From Ktedonospora formicarum (GTDB lineage: Bacteria > Chloroflexota > Ktedonobacteria > Ktedonobacterales > Ktedonobacteraceae): a stretch of DNA of 64,000 nucleotides. Below the pieces are notes generated by a model. The model searched no databases and was not told the DNA's origin. It saw nothing but the letters and a program-made list of their open reading frames with translations. Numbering within the stretch: position 1 is the first letter of the stretch; every line of letters begins with the position of its first letter. Both the position numbers and the translations under genes were made by a program. The stretch covers positions 186,001-250,000 of the forward strand of contig NZ_BNJF01000004.1 of NCBI RefSeq assembly GCF_016587355.1. The letters run 5' to 3'. Shown piece by piece: positions 8,877-17,552 of the stretch.

Positions 8877-9929
8877 TTATTCTGTATTTTTGTTTTCATT
8901 AAGAAATTCATCTATGGTAAACTCCTTCCATGTATTTCCCACGAGCCAGACTACTTCTGGGTAATAGACGAGTGGCGGAAAACGATCTTCATACCCAGGC
9001 ATATTACGTGGATAACGCTCAAATTTTCTTTGCTGGTATGCAATGACAGCTTGACGAAGAAAGGCATCTTGTTCCTCCACAGAGAGCTCAAAGTGAGTTT
9101 GTAAGACTTGCATTATCTGAGCAAGAGGATAAAACTTTGTCTCTATGGTCCCATTGGGCAATTGAGCAACGAGAGGGTGGTGAAAAATGTACACCGATCC
9201 TTTATGGCGTAAAATATTTTCATTAATCTCTAAAGTTCCATAGAGAAAGTATAATTTTGCAAGACGAAAATGAGCTGGTGGAAGAGGGAGTCTCGTAAGT
9301 GCTTCTCGTGCGCCTAGCTGACCAAGCGCATAGGCAAGTCGAGAGAGAAAGGGATCCCACCATATTGAAGCAGTGGTATCATACCCCTCAATTGTTGGGA
9401 ACGAAGGAACACCCAAATACACACCTGGATTGGCTGCCATGGCCCAACATTGCCGAATAGCTTCGCATAACGGAGCAATGGCGTCTGGATTTCCCCAATC
9501 ACCAAGGAGTAACGCGATCTCGAATCGGCGATCCATGTACCAATCGGCATCTTGAAAACCTTTATTATCTAACGTGTTGGGGTTGAGCAATTCTTCCAGA
9601 AGTAGGTGTTGAAGAAGAGGAAAAGCCATCGGTTCTTTAAGACGGCCTAATGAGAGCGTACTTATCCACCGCTCACTTCGTTTATGTGAGTGCACAAAAG
9701 GGAGCAGAAGAGTATATGCTTCTGCTGGAGCCAGGTACCTAAGTGCCGAGAGCACAAACAGTTTATCATGCATGTCTTCTTTTGTCTCTTGAAGCACTTG
9801 GGCAAGAATATCTGGTGTGAAACCTTTCCACCGCTGGAAAAAATTTTTAAAGATTACTTCCTGGTCTTCAACACCATAGATAGTCCAGGACGCATATGTA
9901 AATGCATCAGGTATGTTTGTTTGAAACAT
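8877..9929 (-). CDS. HEAT-repeat-like protein (paralogue 2)
   Basis: A 350-aa soluble, helical protein. After a divergent N-terminus come HEAT-like pairs (KLFVLSALRYLAPAEAYTLL, ERWISTLSLGRLKEPMAFPL) and a second set beginning LAYALGQLGAREALTRLPL that aligns with the paralogue at 6563-7513. The start is the ATG at 9927-9929, preceded by AGAAAGG; a TTG directly before it is in frame but less likely. No catalytic motif is visible. A scaffold or protein-binding role is typical of such repeats, but no partner can be named. Confidence 0.8.
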   Translation of the reverse strand: MFQTNIPDAFTYASWTIYGVEDQEVIFKNFFQRWKGFTPDILAQVLQETKEDMHDKLFVLSALRYLAPAEAYTLLLPFVHSHKRSERWISTLSLGRLKEPMAFPLLQHLLLEELLNPNTLDNKGFQDADWYMDRRFEIALLLGDWGNPDAIAPLCEAIRQCWAMAANPGVYLGVPSFPTIEGYDTTASIWWDPFLSRLAYALGQLGAREALTRLPLPPAHFRLAKLYFLYGTLEINENILRHKGSVYIFHHPLVAQLPNGTIETKFYPLAQIMQVLQTHFELSVEEQDAFLRQAVIAYQQRKFERYPRNMPGYEDRFPPLVYYPEVVWLVGNTWKEFTIDEFLNENKNTE

Positions 9930-10321
9930 CAATATATTACCTTTCTTCGCGAATAGGAGAGAATGTACGTGTCGTCCTGCACTCCTACTGAATCGGGAAG
10001 CGTTCCATGGCTTGATTATAAGACGGTTGAGCGTCAGAGAGCGAAAGCCTGGAGTAGAGCTCGAGTAATTGCCACATCATGTGCCCTGAGTAGGGCTGGA
10101 TCAGAGCATCATTCGGGTGGCAAGGATTCGCACTCATCGTTGTGGGTACATGAGCCACCGATGTCTGGCGGGACCTGTTGGTATTGCTATACTTGGCGGT
10201 GTAGTGGTTTGTTTTTTGACGGCCTGCGGTTGCAGGAGTCATACAACTTGTGGCAGTCTCTCCTGACTGGGAAGCGATTGTAGAAAGAAGGTTGCGTAGG
10301 AGCAAGTTCCAGCAGAATCAG
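9930..10321. other. Non-coding or unassigned stretch
   Basis: About 390 bases without a convincing gene. Short frames on both strands lack ribosome sites and family features. The first 90 bases resemble the region upstream of the N-terminal HEAT scar at 8663-8760, so they probably hold the promoter of the 8877-9929 gene. Confidence 0.4.
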
Positions 10322-10448
10322 TTATTCTTGCTCCTTGATGATTTTCTGTAGGGGAAGAAATCGGGTCATAAGTATCTCATCAGAGAGACCAATGTGTTTG
10401 AGAAAACGTTCTGAAAGGTCTCCTCCAGAGCGCACAAAGGTATCAAGA

Positions 10449-11210
10449 TCAAGTGTCGAAGGGGCTTCGTGAAATGATTGCTTCGAGTCCCTGAGCGTGC
10501 TGCAAATTGGAGTTAGAGAAGGTCGTATTGCCGATGCGTGTGGCAGTGAGATTTGCCCCTTTGAAGTTTGTTCTAAACAATATGGCATCTTTGAAAGAGG
10601 CTTCGCTGAGATCAACATTGGTGAGGTCGACATGCACAAGAAGAGCAGCACTGAGGTCAGCATGTCTCAAGTTGACGCGGCAGAGAGAACAATCAGTAAA
10701 GGTGGCAAACATAAGGTTGACATTAGTAAGATCAGCATTGCTGAGATTGGAATTGCCAAAAGAAGCGTTGTGGCAGTCGGCATTTTTCAGGTTGGCATTG
10801 GTAAGGTCAGTATCATAGAGCCGGGTTTCAACGAGAGACGCACCATTCATCATAGTCTCTTTGAGGTCAGCATCGTCAAGACGAGCGCCAGTAAGATCAG
10901 CGCCAGTAAGATCAGCGCCAGTGAGATCAGCATTGCGGAGATCGGTATTGCTCAAATCAGCGTAGCTAAGATTGGAACCAGTGAGGTCAGCGTTGAAGAG
11001 ATCTGCATTGCTGAGATGAGCATGGCTAAGATTGGCACTGGTGAGATCAGTGTAGCTGAGATCTGCATTGCTGAGATGAGCATGGCTAAGATTGGCACTG
11101 GTGAGATCAGTGTAGCTGAGATCTGCATTGCTGAGATGAGCATGGCTAAGATTGGCATAGCGAAGATCATGAACATTCCTGGGATCGAGGTCTGCACAAT
11201 ACTCGTCCAT
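10449..11210 (-). CDS. Pentapeptide-repeat protein, probably frameshifted
   Basis: A 253-aa protein made almost entirely of A(D/N)L-type pentapeptide repeats (LSNADLSYTDLTSANLS and so on, about 40 units), which fold into a right-handed beta helix. The frame stops at FDT, but in another frame the DNA continues HEAPSTLDLDTF and GLSDEILMTRFLPL to a stop at 10322; that segment resembles the linker found after pentapeptide repeats in proteins that end in TIR domains. A one-base change near 10470-10490 would join them. No TIR domain remains. The start at 11210 is uncertain because an upstream piece seems to belong to the same gene. Confidence 0.75.
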   Translation of the reverse strand: MDEYCADLDPRNVHDLRYANLSHAHLSNADLSYTDLTSANLSHAHLSNADLSYTDLTSANLSHAHLSNADLFNADLTGSNLSYADLSNTDLRNADLTGADLTGADLTGARLDDADLKETMMNGASLVETRLYDTDLTNANLKNADCHNASFGNSNLSNADLTNVNLMFATFTDCSLCRVNLRHADLSAALLVHVDLTNVDLSEASFKDAILFRTNFKGANLTATRIGNTTFSNSNLQHAQGLEAIISRSPFDT

Positions 11211-11246
11211 ACCATGCCATTCTTCTCGTTGTTGTATATATTTCTT

Positions 11247-11411
11247 CTATGATGCGGCGCCCAGCCGCAAAAACATGAGGTGCTCTTCATCACTTTTCTT
11301 ATCCCGGTTTTTATACCCTTCTTTCAGACGTTGATACTGCTCTTCTTGCCTATATTTATTCCAGATTTCAATACTTTGTCGCAATATCTTGATTTGCTCT
11401 TCATTTGCCAT
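11247..11411 (-). pseudogene. Detached N-terminus of the pentapeptide-repeat gene
   Basis: An ATG at 11411 with a GAGGAAAAC site starts a 54-aa frame, MANEEQIKILRQSIEIWNKY onward. This resembles the usual N-terminal helix of pentapeptide proteins in this type of genome (MANEEHL...GVEIWN). It ends at 11247, 37 bases before the start of the repeat-containing frame at 11210. The simplest reading is one gene broken by a frameshift, which leaves this short peptide. Confidence 0.55.
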
Positions 11412-11919
11412 AGTTTTCCTCTTATTTTTCTTGTGTTATATAGCAGTATAAGTTATTCCTTCAGCAACATCAAGAAGGAGGACGGCTATGAAAGAACCGG
11501 GGACACTCCAGTAGACGGCAGGCCAATGCTCGATATTAAAACCTGCCGCTTCCAGAAACTCGTTGCACTCCTATTGAGGGAGCTGTAACTCATCAGACTT
11601 TTTTTGATAAATTGCCTTGATAACAAGCATTTCATGAAAGAGAAGCCCTTTCTAGAAAAGTAGGAAAAGGGGAACGTCAGAGAAGCGGAGGGCTGAAAGG
11701 CCGCGATAGATGCCTGCACCATGCCCGCGAAGCGCGGGGCCTTCATTTCGGTTTCGATGATGGTGTTTGCTCATACTGAGTACGGATAGACACGAATAGT
11801 TGCTCACTCTTCTCTTCCCCACAAGAGACGCAACCCAATACGTCTCTCTAAAATCACCTCCTCTTGCGTTGTCTCATCCTTGTTGCTCTGGGTCTTGCTC
11901 GACTGATTTTTTGCGGGTT
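11412..11919. other. Unassigned stretch before the plasmid-like block
   Basis: About 500 bases without a supported gene. Short frames on both strands lack ribosome sites. A small inverted repeat (CCGCGAAGCGCGG) lies near 11730. This stretch separates the pentapeptide gene from the block starting at 11920. Confidence 0.35.
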
Positions 11920-14709
11920 TCATATGGCACCTCGTCTCGTGTGTGTTGGTGTATTGGTCTGGCTCATTTCCCCTGCGGCATTGTGTGCATTGTTGCTGGT
12001 GGATGTAACGTTGTGTCCATTGAAGTGGTTTTCTTTCTCAGACTCTTGAGCCTGATAGGCTTCAAGCCAAAGCGAGACATGGTCCTGGGTCCATAGGAGC
12101 CAATCATTGTCGGGAGAGTGACGCTCGATCACTTGGATAACCTCTTCCCCAGTCCCTGGATGCTGGGATGCACAGAGCTTGAAACGCTGGTGATCGATCT
12201 GTTCTGCAAGCTGAGAGGCTAGGTGGAAGAGAGGAGGCGAAAGCCGTGAGAGCGATACTTCAGGTGATTCTCTCGCCTCTGGATGGAGAGCCAGCCAAGC
12301 GAGATAGGCGTGCATTTCCCCATCATCGAGCGGTTCTTCTCCAGGACGGCCTGCGAGGGCATATTCAAGCACCTGGCGACGATACTGTTCATATTCCTGG
12401 GGAGTGAAGAGTGCACCATCGAGATCCACAAAGACCAGCCCGTGTGCCAGCATGCCTGCACCTGCTCCCTTGTTCCAGAATCGTTGCCGTCTCAGAGCAT
12501 CCAGACACGCCCCATTGAGCACGAGCTCATGGGGAAGCGGACGGACATATCCCCGCACCTCGGCGTTTTGCTGACAAGCTGCGGCCTCCAGGACCATCTC
12601 CAGCGCCTCATAATTGAAGCCGAACTCAATCACCCAGCGCGCCCAGGCAAAGATGTCTGCTGGAGGCTCTTCTCCTTGCTCGCTATAGGCCCGATAGCGT
12701 GACAAGACCCAGCCAGCATTGAGCCGAGTGGGTTCATGTCCAGGATCAGGAAACCAGGTGCGTACCAGCGCATCTACAGCGGCCAGATGGAGGATCTCAG
12801 GCTGTTCATGGAGGCGTTTGAGATAGACGCCGGCCTTCTCGTTGCTCTGGCTGAAGCGTTGGGAGCAGTCCTGGGCCAGTTCTCGCAGATGGGCTGGTGA
12901 CAGGTCACGCAAGACAGCACCGATTTCAGCCAGATGTTGACGCAGAGGAGAGCCTGATGTCTTGGTCACATCCTCTAGCATATTGCCAGATGCATGGGAC
13001 TTTGGGAGCAGCTCACCTGGTGTTTTCTGCTCTTTTGCGACAGGCTGCCATGTCATGGCATCGGTCTGTCGTTCGCTCTGGTGCGTCATCTGCCTTTCTG
13101 GAGAGATGCTGTTGAGTGACGACATGGATGCGTGGGCGAGAGGCATCTCACTGATTCCAGAAACACGAGACTTTTTGTGAAAGGTATACGCGCGCCTCTT
13201 TTCTTCTTCACTTTCACTATTTTCACTTGTATTCCCTTTGAGTGAGTGTAGTGAATTATGTGAAAGAGTGAATTCACCGCGCGCGTGTGTATACGCCCGC
13301 GCACGTTGGGACTCATCAACAGGCGATGGCAGACCCTTCGAGGGAATGGTAGACCCTTCGCGAGATGGTAGACTTTTTGCAGGAATGGTAGACTCTTCAG
13401 AAGATGGTAGACTCTTCATGGAAATGGTAGACTCTTCAGAGGATGGTAGACCTTTCACGGAAATGGTAGACCCTTCAGAAGATGGCAGGCTTGTTCTTGT
13501 GTCAAAAGCAGACCTTTCAGAAGATGGTAGACCTTTGACGCTCCTGGCAATAGCAGACTTTTCGGAAGATGGTAGACCCTTCGAGGAGAAGGTAGACTTT
13601 TCGAAAGATGGTAGATTCTTTGGGGAAATGGTAGATTCTTCAGAAGAAAGAAGGAGATCGTTCGCACCATTCTTCGTCACATGGCGATGTCGTCCTTCTC
13701 TCTGGAATTGTCTTTCAGAGAGCAGATCCTGCAGAGAACTGAAACCAGTTGTGATCTGACGCTGGGTCCGTGTTCGTTGAGCAGGTGGTTTCTGATGCTG
13801 TTGATCCTCTTTCTGGTGCTCTTGCGTGGGCGGCGTTTCCTCAGATACAGGAGAATTTGTCGTGAAGGAAGATGCATCCCCACTCAGATGCGTTGTGAGA
13901 ATCTGAATCATCTGAGCCTTGAGCGATGCAGGGACCGTGAAACCATACGTGTGCATCATCACCTGGGCCATCTCATGGACTGCGTGTGCGAGGTCCATCC
14001 CCCTGACTTGGAATGGGCTTTGGCGCTCTTGTTCCTCATCCTTGTGTTGCTCTGATGTCTTCTCGACTTGCCTTCGAGACAACTGCTGGTCCGTTGTCTC
14101 TGTGTGATGCTCATGACGAGAGGGAATGGACCTCTCTTGGTGAGGGAGAGCCCCCTTTGATTCCATGGGAGCAGCATCTGCTAACAACGCACACACACGC
14201 TGCAACGCCTGAGAGGATCGCACTTTGCGCCGCCTCTGGTGCAATTGCGTGATGAGTTCTGGCGAAGGATGGAGCCCAGGCATGCTCATCAGAGGTAGGT
14301 AATAGCATACGCCCGTCCCACGCTTGCGCCTGGGTTTGAGAAAGATACCAGCGGCGCAAAGAAGAGCGATGTACTTGGCTGAGGTTTCGTAACAAAAGGG
14401 CCATTGATACACTGGGTTCGTACAGAGCGCACGCACACCTGGAATCTGGACCACGACCACCTCGCTCGGCGCGTGTCCAGGTGAGAGCACCAGGCGCTCC
14501 ATCTGTCCCAGGCGCACAAAGCAGGTCAGGAACGCATCCCCATTGATACTGCGCCGATCCTGGTCCGAGCCAAAGATGCTCCGCACCCGTTCTCGAAGTG
14601 CCAGTGGAAGATGCATACTTTCAAAAGGAGATCTTCTTGCCGAAGACATGACATGCTGAGGGGGAGCGGCCCCTCCTTCATGGAACGCGGTCTGTGTTCG
14701 TTGCATCAT
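11920..14709 (-). CDS. Large DNA-binding-like protein with a Ser-rich repeat region; possible replication initiator
   Basis: A 929-aa protein with three parts. Residues 30-165 look like a compact winged-helix region (ALRERVRSIFG, TSAKYIALLCAAGIFLKPRRKRG). Residues 165-480 are polar and low in complexity, with about 16 copies of a GLPSSEESTI-type peptide at 354-462. Residues 560-900 are a conserved-looking helical domain rich in Trp and Leu (LNAGWVLSRYRAYSEQGEEP, FAWARWVIEFGFNYEALEMV). GGGAG precedes the ATG, and the palindrome at 14721-14743 overlaps that site, hinting at self-control. Divergence from the long plus-strand gene run, repeats and palindromes fit a replication or partition protein, but I cannot name the family. 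Confidence 0.7.
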   Translation of the reverse strand: MMQRTQTAFHEGGAAPPQHVMSSARRSPFESMHLPLALRERVRSIFGSDQDRRSINGDAFLTCFVRLGQMERLVLSPGHAPSEVVVVQIPGVRALCTNPVYQWPFCYETSAKYIALLCAAGIFLKPRRKRGTGVCYYLPLMSMPGLHPSPELITQLHQRRRKVRSSQALQRVCALLADAAPMESKGALPHQERSIPSRHEHHTETTDQQLSRRQVEKTSEQHKDEEQERQSPFQVRGMDLAHAVHEMAQVMMHTYGFTVPASLKAQMIQILTTHLSGDASSFTTNSPVSEETPPTQEHQKEDQQHQKPPAQRTRTQRQITTGFSSLQDLLSERQFQREGRHRHVTKNGANDLLLSSEESTISPKNLPSFEKSTFSSKGLPSSEKSAIARSVKGLPSSERSAFDTRTSLPSSEGSTISVKGLPSSEESTISMKSLPSSEESTIPAKSLPSREGSTIPSKGLPSPVDESQRARAYTHARGEFTLSHNSLHSLKGNTSENSESEEEKRRAYTFHKKSRVSGISEMPLAHASMSSLNSISPERQMTHQSERQTDAMTWQPVAKEQKTPGELLPKSHASGNMLEDVTKTSGSPLRQHLAEIGAVLRDLSPAHLRELAQDCSQRFSQSNEKAGVYLKRLHEQPEILHLAAVDALVRTWFPDPGHEPTRLNAGWVLSRYRAYSEQGEEPPADIFAWARWVIEFGFNYEALEMVLEAAACQQNAEVRGYVRPLPHELVLNGACLDALRRQRFWNKGAGAGMLAHGLVFVDLDGALFTPQEYEQYRRQVLEYALAGRPGEEPLDDGEMHAYLAWLALHPEARESPEVSLSRLSPPLFHLASQLAEQIDHQRFKLCASQHPGTGEEVIQVIERHSPDNDWLLWTQDHVSLWLEAYQAQESEKENHFNGHNVTSTSNNAHNAAGEMSQTNTPTHTRRGAI
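13325..13650. repeat. Array of about 16 short direct repeats inside the 929-aa gene
   Basis: The core ATGGTAGAC followed by YYTTC recurs every 18 or 21 bases (a 39-bp double unit), encoding the GLPSSEESTI-type peptide on the minus strand. All units keep the reading frame. Such spacing and number are typical of iterons bound by plasmid replication initiators, although selection for a repeated peptide would explain the same pattern. Confidence 0.75.
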
Positions 14710-14720
14710 CTCTCGCTCCC

Positions 14721-14743
14721 AGTTGTAAAACTGTTTTACAACT
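14721..14743. promoter_or_regulatory. Perfect 23-bp palindrome over the start region of the 929-aa gene
   Basis: AGTTGTAAAAC, one T, then GTTTTACAACT: a perfect palindrome only 12 bases upstream of the ATG of the minus-strand gene. It could be an operator or an mRNA hairpin hiding the ribosome site; both would give autoregulation. Confidence 0.6.
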
Positions 14744-14930
14744 CTGTTCTGAGAGACACGATATCCTCACCCCCTTCACTGCCAGATCCACATTTGTCGC
14801 CTCTCTTTACACAATCAAGCCAATCCATTGGTCGCAGGCAAGCCCGTTCTTCTCACGAAGCTGCTCGCCTGGCTTCCCTTTTCAGTGTACTAGAAATCGG
14901 GCAAAAATGGAACAAAAACGCATCCCAATA

Positions 14931-14983
14931 GTTCGAGACATTTTTGGACCTTTTCCTGTAAAAAATGTCTCGAACGTTCGAGA
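14931..14983. promoter_or_regulatory. Inverted repeats with a shared GTTCGAGA motif
   Basis: GTTCGAGACATTTTT (14931-14945) and its exact complement (14961-14975) form a 15-bp inverted repeat with a 15-base spacer; a third GTTCGAGA follows at 14976-14983 and makes the small palindrome TCTCGAACGTTCGAGA with the second arm. The cluster lies between the divergent transcription units at 14709 and 15592, a natural place for operators, an origin or a partition site. Confidence 0.6.
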
Positions 14984-15059
14984 TTTTCTGTCTTGCGGTC
15001 TCAGTATGTCGAGCAGCCTGCCATGCCGCTGGAAGGGGAGAAGGGAGTAATGTGTGTGT

Positions 15060-15591
15060 CACATTTGCGTGTGACACCATGCTCTGGAGGCGATACAAAA
15101 TAACACGACTTGATATGGGATACAGTTAAAACCCATATTGACGAATACGCACTTCTTAGGTATAACTGGGGATAGTGATATGCTATTCGTCATTGGCACG
15201 AATAGATCCTGGCTGAGTTCAGGGCCGCTTTGTCGCTCCCCAAGGGAGGACAAGGAAGTGGGTCTTGTCACGACCAGAGCATGGCTCCGCTCTCTCGTCG
15301 CGGAGTCAGTTCTGGTGACCCACGAGTCTGCGGTGTGCTGTTGAGTCTCTCCGGCACACCGTGGACCAGTGACACTCCACGTGAGAGGTGTTGAGTCACT
15401 CCACCGACCATGTGGGATCTGGCGATCTTTCTCGGACAAGACGTGTCCGAAGTGTGTGATAGCCCGAAAGGAGGTGCAACCACCCCAAACAGAGCGTACG
15501 GCTCTCCGTGGACCAGCAACCTTTGTTGTCTGGTCTGTTGGGTCTGTCTCCTTTCGGCCTCATCGTTCGTTCGCGAAAGGAATCGAGCCCT
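15060..15591 (+). promoter_or_regulatory. Long structured leader with competing pairings at the ribosome site
   Basis: More than 500 bases with no credible gene but many stem-forming pairs, for example CGGTGTGC with GCACACCG near 15331-15360 and CGGACA with TGTCCG near 15433-15448. CTCCTTTCGG (15548-15557) can pair perfectly with CCGAAAGGAG (15464-15473), while its inner part (15549-15556) can instead pair with CGAAAGGA (15574-15581), the Shine-Dalgarno region of the next gene. The two pairings exclude each other, the classic form of a translational switch. No known riboswitch class is recognised. Confidence 0.55.
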
Positions 15592-16530
15592 ATGAGTCGT
15601 GCATCCTCTGCTCCTGAGTGTCCCTGCGGCACCATCTGTACTGCCGAACGTACCCTGCGCGAGATGATGGAGACCATGGAACATTACCACCAGTTTCAGC
15701 GGGAAGATGTCTCCATAGCCACTATCTTGACTGACCTGGGGTATACAGTAACAGTGATGGACACCTGTCTGCACCACTGGTCTGAAGCAGTCCAGAGGTG
15801 CGAAACTGGCAGAGCCAACCTGGCACTTGGGACTGGAACGTATCTACGCCCAAACGTTCCAACGCGTGCTCTTGTCGAACGGGAAGAGCGTGCGCATCAA
15901 CGATGGCAGGATGGCGAACGTCGGCAATGGGAACATCGCTTGAGACAGGTCAAACATGGCATCGCGTCTTATCGTTCCTATCTTGAGACGCTGCGTTCCC
16001 GGTTTCATCTGCATACGGAATGCCTCCCGCGCTGTCTTCACGGTCTTACTCACGTCATCGAAGAACGTGAGCTTCTGCTGGAGCAACTCTCGCAGACCCA
16101 CTTCTCCAATCAGGAGATGCATGCTCGCTGGGAAGAGCAATGGGCGCGGGAGAGCGCACGTCTGGAGCATGAGATTGCACAGGTGCCTCATGCCTATCAA
16201 GCGGGACTTCAATTGGGGCAGAGTCAGCAGGTGCGTTTCATTCTCACTGGTAGCAACAAACCTGTCCCCCAGACGCACCTTCAGTCTCACTATACGCTCC
16301 GTGTCCTGGAGCGGCAACTGGACCTCTCATCACAACATGCTCGGCGTTTTCTGACCCTGCGGCGTGAGACCTGGACATTGTTTATTCAACGCATAGAGAT
16401 CGAGTCACATATGACGGTCCTGACGACACTGCTGGAACAGTGGTACAAGCTCCAAGGCACACTTGAGCCACCAGCGTCCGTCGACCTCGCATCACTTTGT
16501 GCGTTAATCCTCTCGTCGTTTACCATCTAA
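15592..16530 (+). CDS. Coiled-coil hypothetical protein
   Basis: A 312-aa protein starting MSRASSAPECPCGTIC. The ATG at 15592 is chosen because GAAAGGA lies about eleven bases upstream, and that site is part of the switch-like leader. The product is helical and charged, with Glu/Arg-rich segments near residues 110-150 (REERAHQRWQDGERRQWEHR) and 170-225 that suggest coiled coils; there is no membrane segment. Cysteines cluster at the N-terminus (CPCGTIC). I do not recognise the family. It is the first gene of the plus-strand run. Confidence 0.65.
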   Translation: MSRASSAPECPCGTICTAERTLREMMETMEHYHQFQREDVSIATILTDLGYTVTVMDTCLHHWSEAVQRCETGRANLALGTGTYLRPNVPTRALVEREERAHQRWQDGERRQWEHRLRQVKHGIASYRSYLETLRSRFHLHTECLPRCLHGLTHVIEERELLLEQLSQTHFSNQEMHARWEEQWARESARLEHEIAQVPHAYQAGLQLGQSQQVRFILTGSNKPVPQTHLQSHYTLRVLERQLDLSSQHARRFLTLRRETWTLFIQRIEIESHMTVLTTLLEQWYKLQGTLEPPASVDLASLCALILSSFTI

Positions 16531-16542
16531 CGTTCATACCAA

Positions 16543-16588
16543 ACACCAATGGATGAGGCACATGCAGCCTCGCCCATTGGTGTTTTTT
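16543..16588 (+). terminator. Intrinsic terminator after the coiled-coil gene
   Basis: Stem ACACCAATGG (16543-16552) with CCATTGGTGT (16574-16583), 21-base loop, then TTTTTT. It lies 13 bases after the preceding stop codon. Confidence 0.8.
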
Positions 16589-16599
16589 GTGTCCTGAGT

Positions 16600-16644
16600 C
16601 CCTTGCTCCCATTGCGTTCTGCGCGGTGGGGCAAGGGCTTTTTT
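16600..16644 (+). terminator. Terminator-like hairpin abutting the next ribosome site
   Basis: CCCTTGC (from 16600) pairs with GCAAGGG (to 16637), followed by a T-run ending at 16644. The Shine-Dalgarno GAAAGGAG begins at 16651, only six bases later. No promoter fits in that gap, so expression of the next gene needs read-through or an alternative fold. Confidence 0.65.
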
Positions 16645-16666
16645 CTACCCGAAAGGAGCCAATGGT

Positions 16667-17410
16667 ATGCAGCGTCACTGCTGTCGTAGCCCCCTCCGTA
16701 TAGAGCTGTTTCTCACCTTCGACGTTTCTTGTTGTTGTGTTTTCTGCCAAAGGAGATTTGTTTGTATGAGATATCTGGCATCCAGGCGACCGGTTGGCTA
16801 CTGGTTTGCGCTCATGCTCCTGCTGATCTGGTGCAGCCTGTGGTTCTCGATGGCCCTTCGTGAAGGGATGCGTCACACCTTTGTGGTTCCACTTCTGGAA
16901 CTCGTGCTTGCCCTTGCCGATCTGATAACCCTGGTAGTGTTTATGCCCGTGCTCATCATGCTAGGAAGACTGTGTTGGCTGCGCCTCTCGTCTTCCAATG
17001 AGGAGAAGCTTGAGGCACACGGAAGCATTGATCTGCTGCTGATGGGAATCACTATGTACGTGCTCTGGAAGGTGTCACCCACCCCGAGTCAAATGATGGG
17101 ATTACTCACGTGTCTTGGTTTCTGGTGGTATCTGCGTGGGCGTATTGAGGAGGTGCGCTTGCTTCAGGTGCTGGGCGGACTGTGTTGGCTCTGGACCCTG
17201 CTTGTTGCCATTCTCCTCCCTCAGACTCTCTGGATCTTTGCCTGGTGTACGAGCATGGCGCTGACCATCTGGATCACACTTCTACTTGTTGGTGGACGAC
17301 TCTTCTGGCAGTGGCTGCAAGGCAGAGACCCGGGGCGTGCATCGCGAGGATCTGGGCCGCAGGCTCACAGGCAAACCAGACCGCTATACCCCTCTCCTCC
17401 TCACGAATAA
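16667..17410 (+). CDS. Multi-pass membrane protein
   Basis: A protein of 247 aa from the ATG at 16667, or 214 aa from the in-frame ATG at 16766. Both starts have good ribosome sites (GAAAGGAG and AAAGGAG). The extra 33 residues are Cys-rich (CCVFCQRRFVC), so the later start may be the main one. Five hydrophobic helices follow (WFALMLLLIWCSLWF, LVVFMPVLIMLG, LLLMGITMYVLW, LLVAILLPQTLWIF, LTIWITLLLVGG), ending in a basic cytoplasmic tail. No catalytic motif is visible. Its place in a run with terminator-like leaders suggests a role in the same element. Confidence 0.65.
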   Translation: MQRHCCRSPLRIELFLTFDVSCCCVFCQRRFVCMRYLASRRPVGYWFALMLLLIWCSLWFSMALREGMRHTFVVPLLELVLALADLITLVVFMPVLIMLGRLCWLRLSSSNEEKLEAHGSIDLLLMGITMYVLWKVSPTPSQMMGLLTCLGFWWYLRGRIEEVRLLQVLGGLCWLWTLLVAILLPQTLWIFAWCTSMALTIWITLLLVGGRLFWQWLQGRDPGRASRGSGPQAHRQTRPLYPSPPHE

Positions 17411-17432
17411 TGCCTGTGCTCCTCTTCTTACC

Positions 17433-17471
17433 GCCCCGACAGGAAGATGAGAGATCCTGCCGGGGCTTTTT
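17433..17471 (+). terminator. Intrinsic terminator after the membrane-protein gene
   Basis: GCCCCGACAGG (17433-17443) pairs, with one mismatch, with CCTGCCGGGGC (17456-17466), followed by TTTTT. The next Shine-Dalgarno sequence (GAAAGGA, about 17537) is 65 bases further on. Confidence 0.75.
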
Positions 17472-17552
17472 GTGTCCAGGGCGCTCATCCTTGCTCGCAT
17501 GATGGCGGGTGAGCGCTCGCTTGTGTACAGCACCACGAAAGGAATGGTTGTT

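Noticed and set aside
9985..10305. Minus-strand frame of 106 codons
   Set aside because: No ribosome site, no motif, and part of the DNA is a duplicated promoter region.
10497..11252. Plus-strand repeat-rich frame opposite the pentapeptide gene
   Set aside because: Its repeats are simply the complement of the pentapeptide codons.
13325..13650. Possible CRISPR array
   Set aside because: Units are too short (14-base core) and the intervals of 4-7 bases are not spacers.
13238..13759. Plus-strand frame with EDGRLF repeats
   Set aside because: Antisense reading of the repeat array in the 929-aa gene; no ribosome site.
15060..15591. tRNA or known riboswitch in the structured leader
   Set aside because: No cloverleaf, CCA end or consensus core of a riboswitch class that I know could be traced.
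16516..16876. Minus-strand frame of 118 codons opposite the membrane-protein leader
   Set aside because: Crosses two terminator-like hairpins and lacks a ribosome site.
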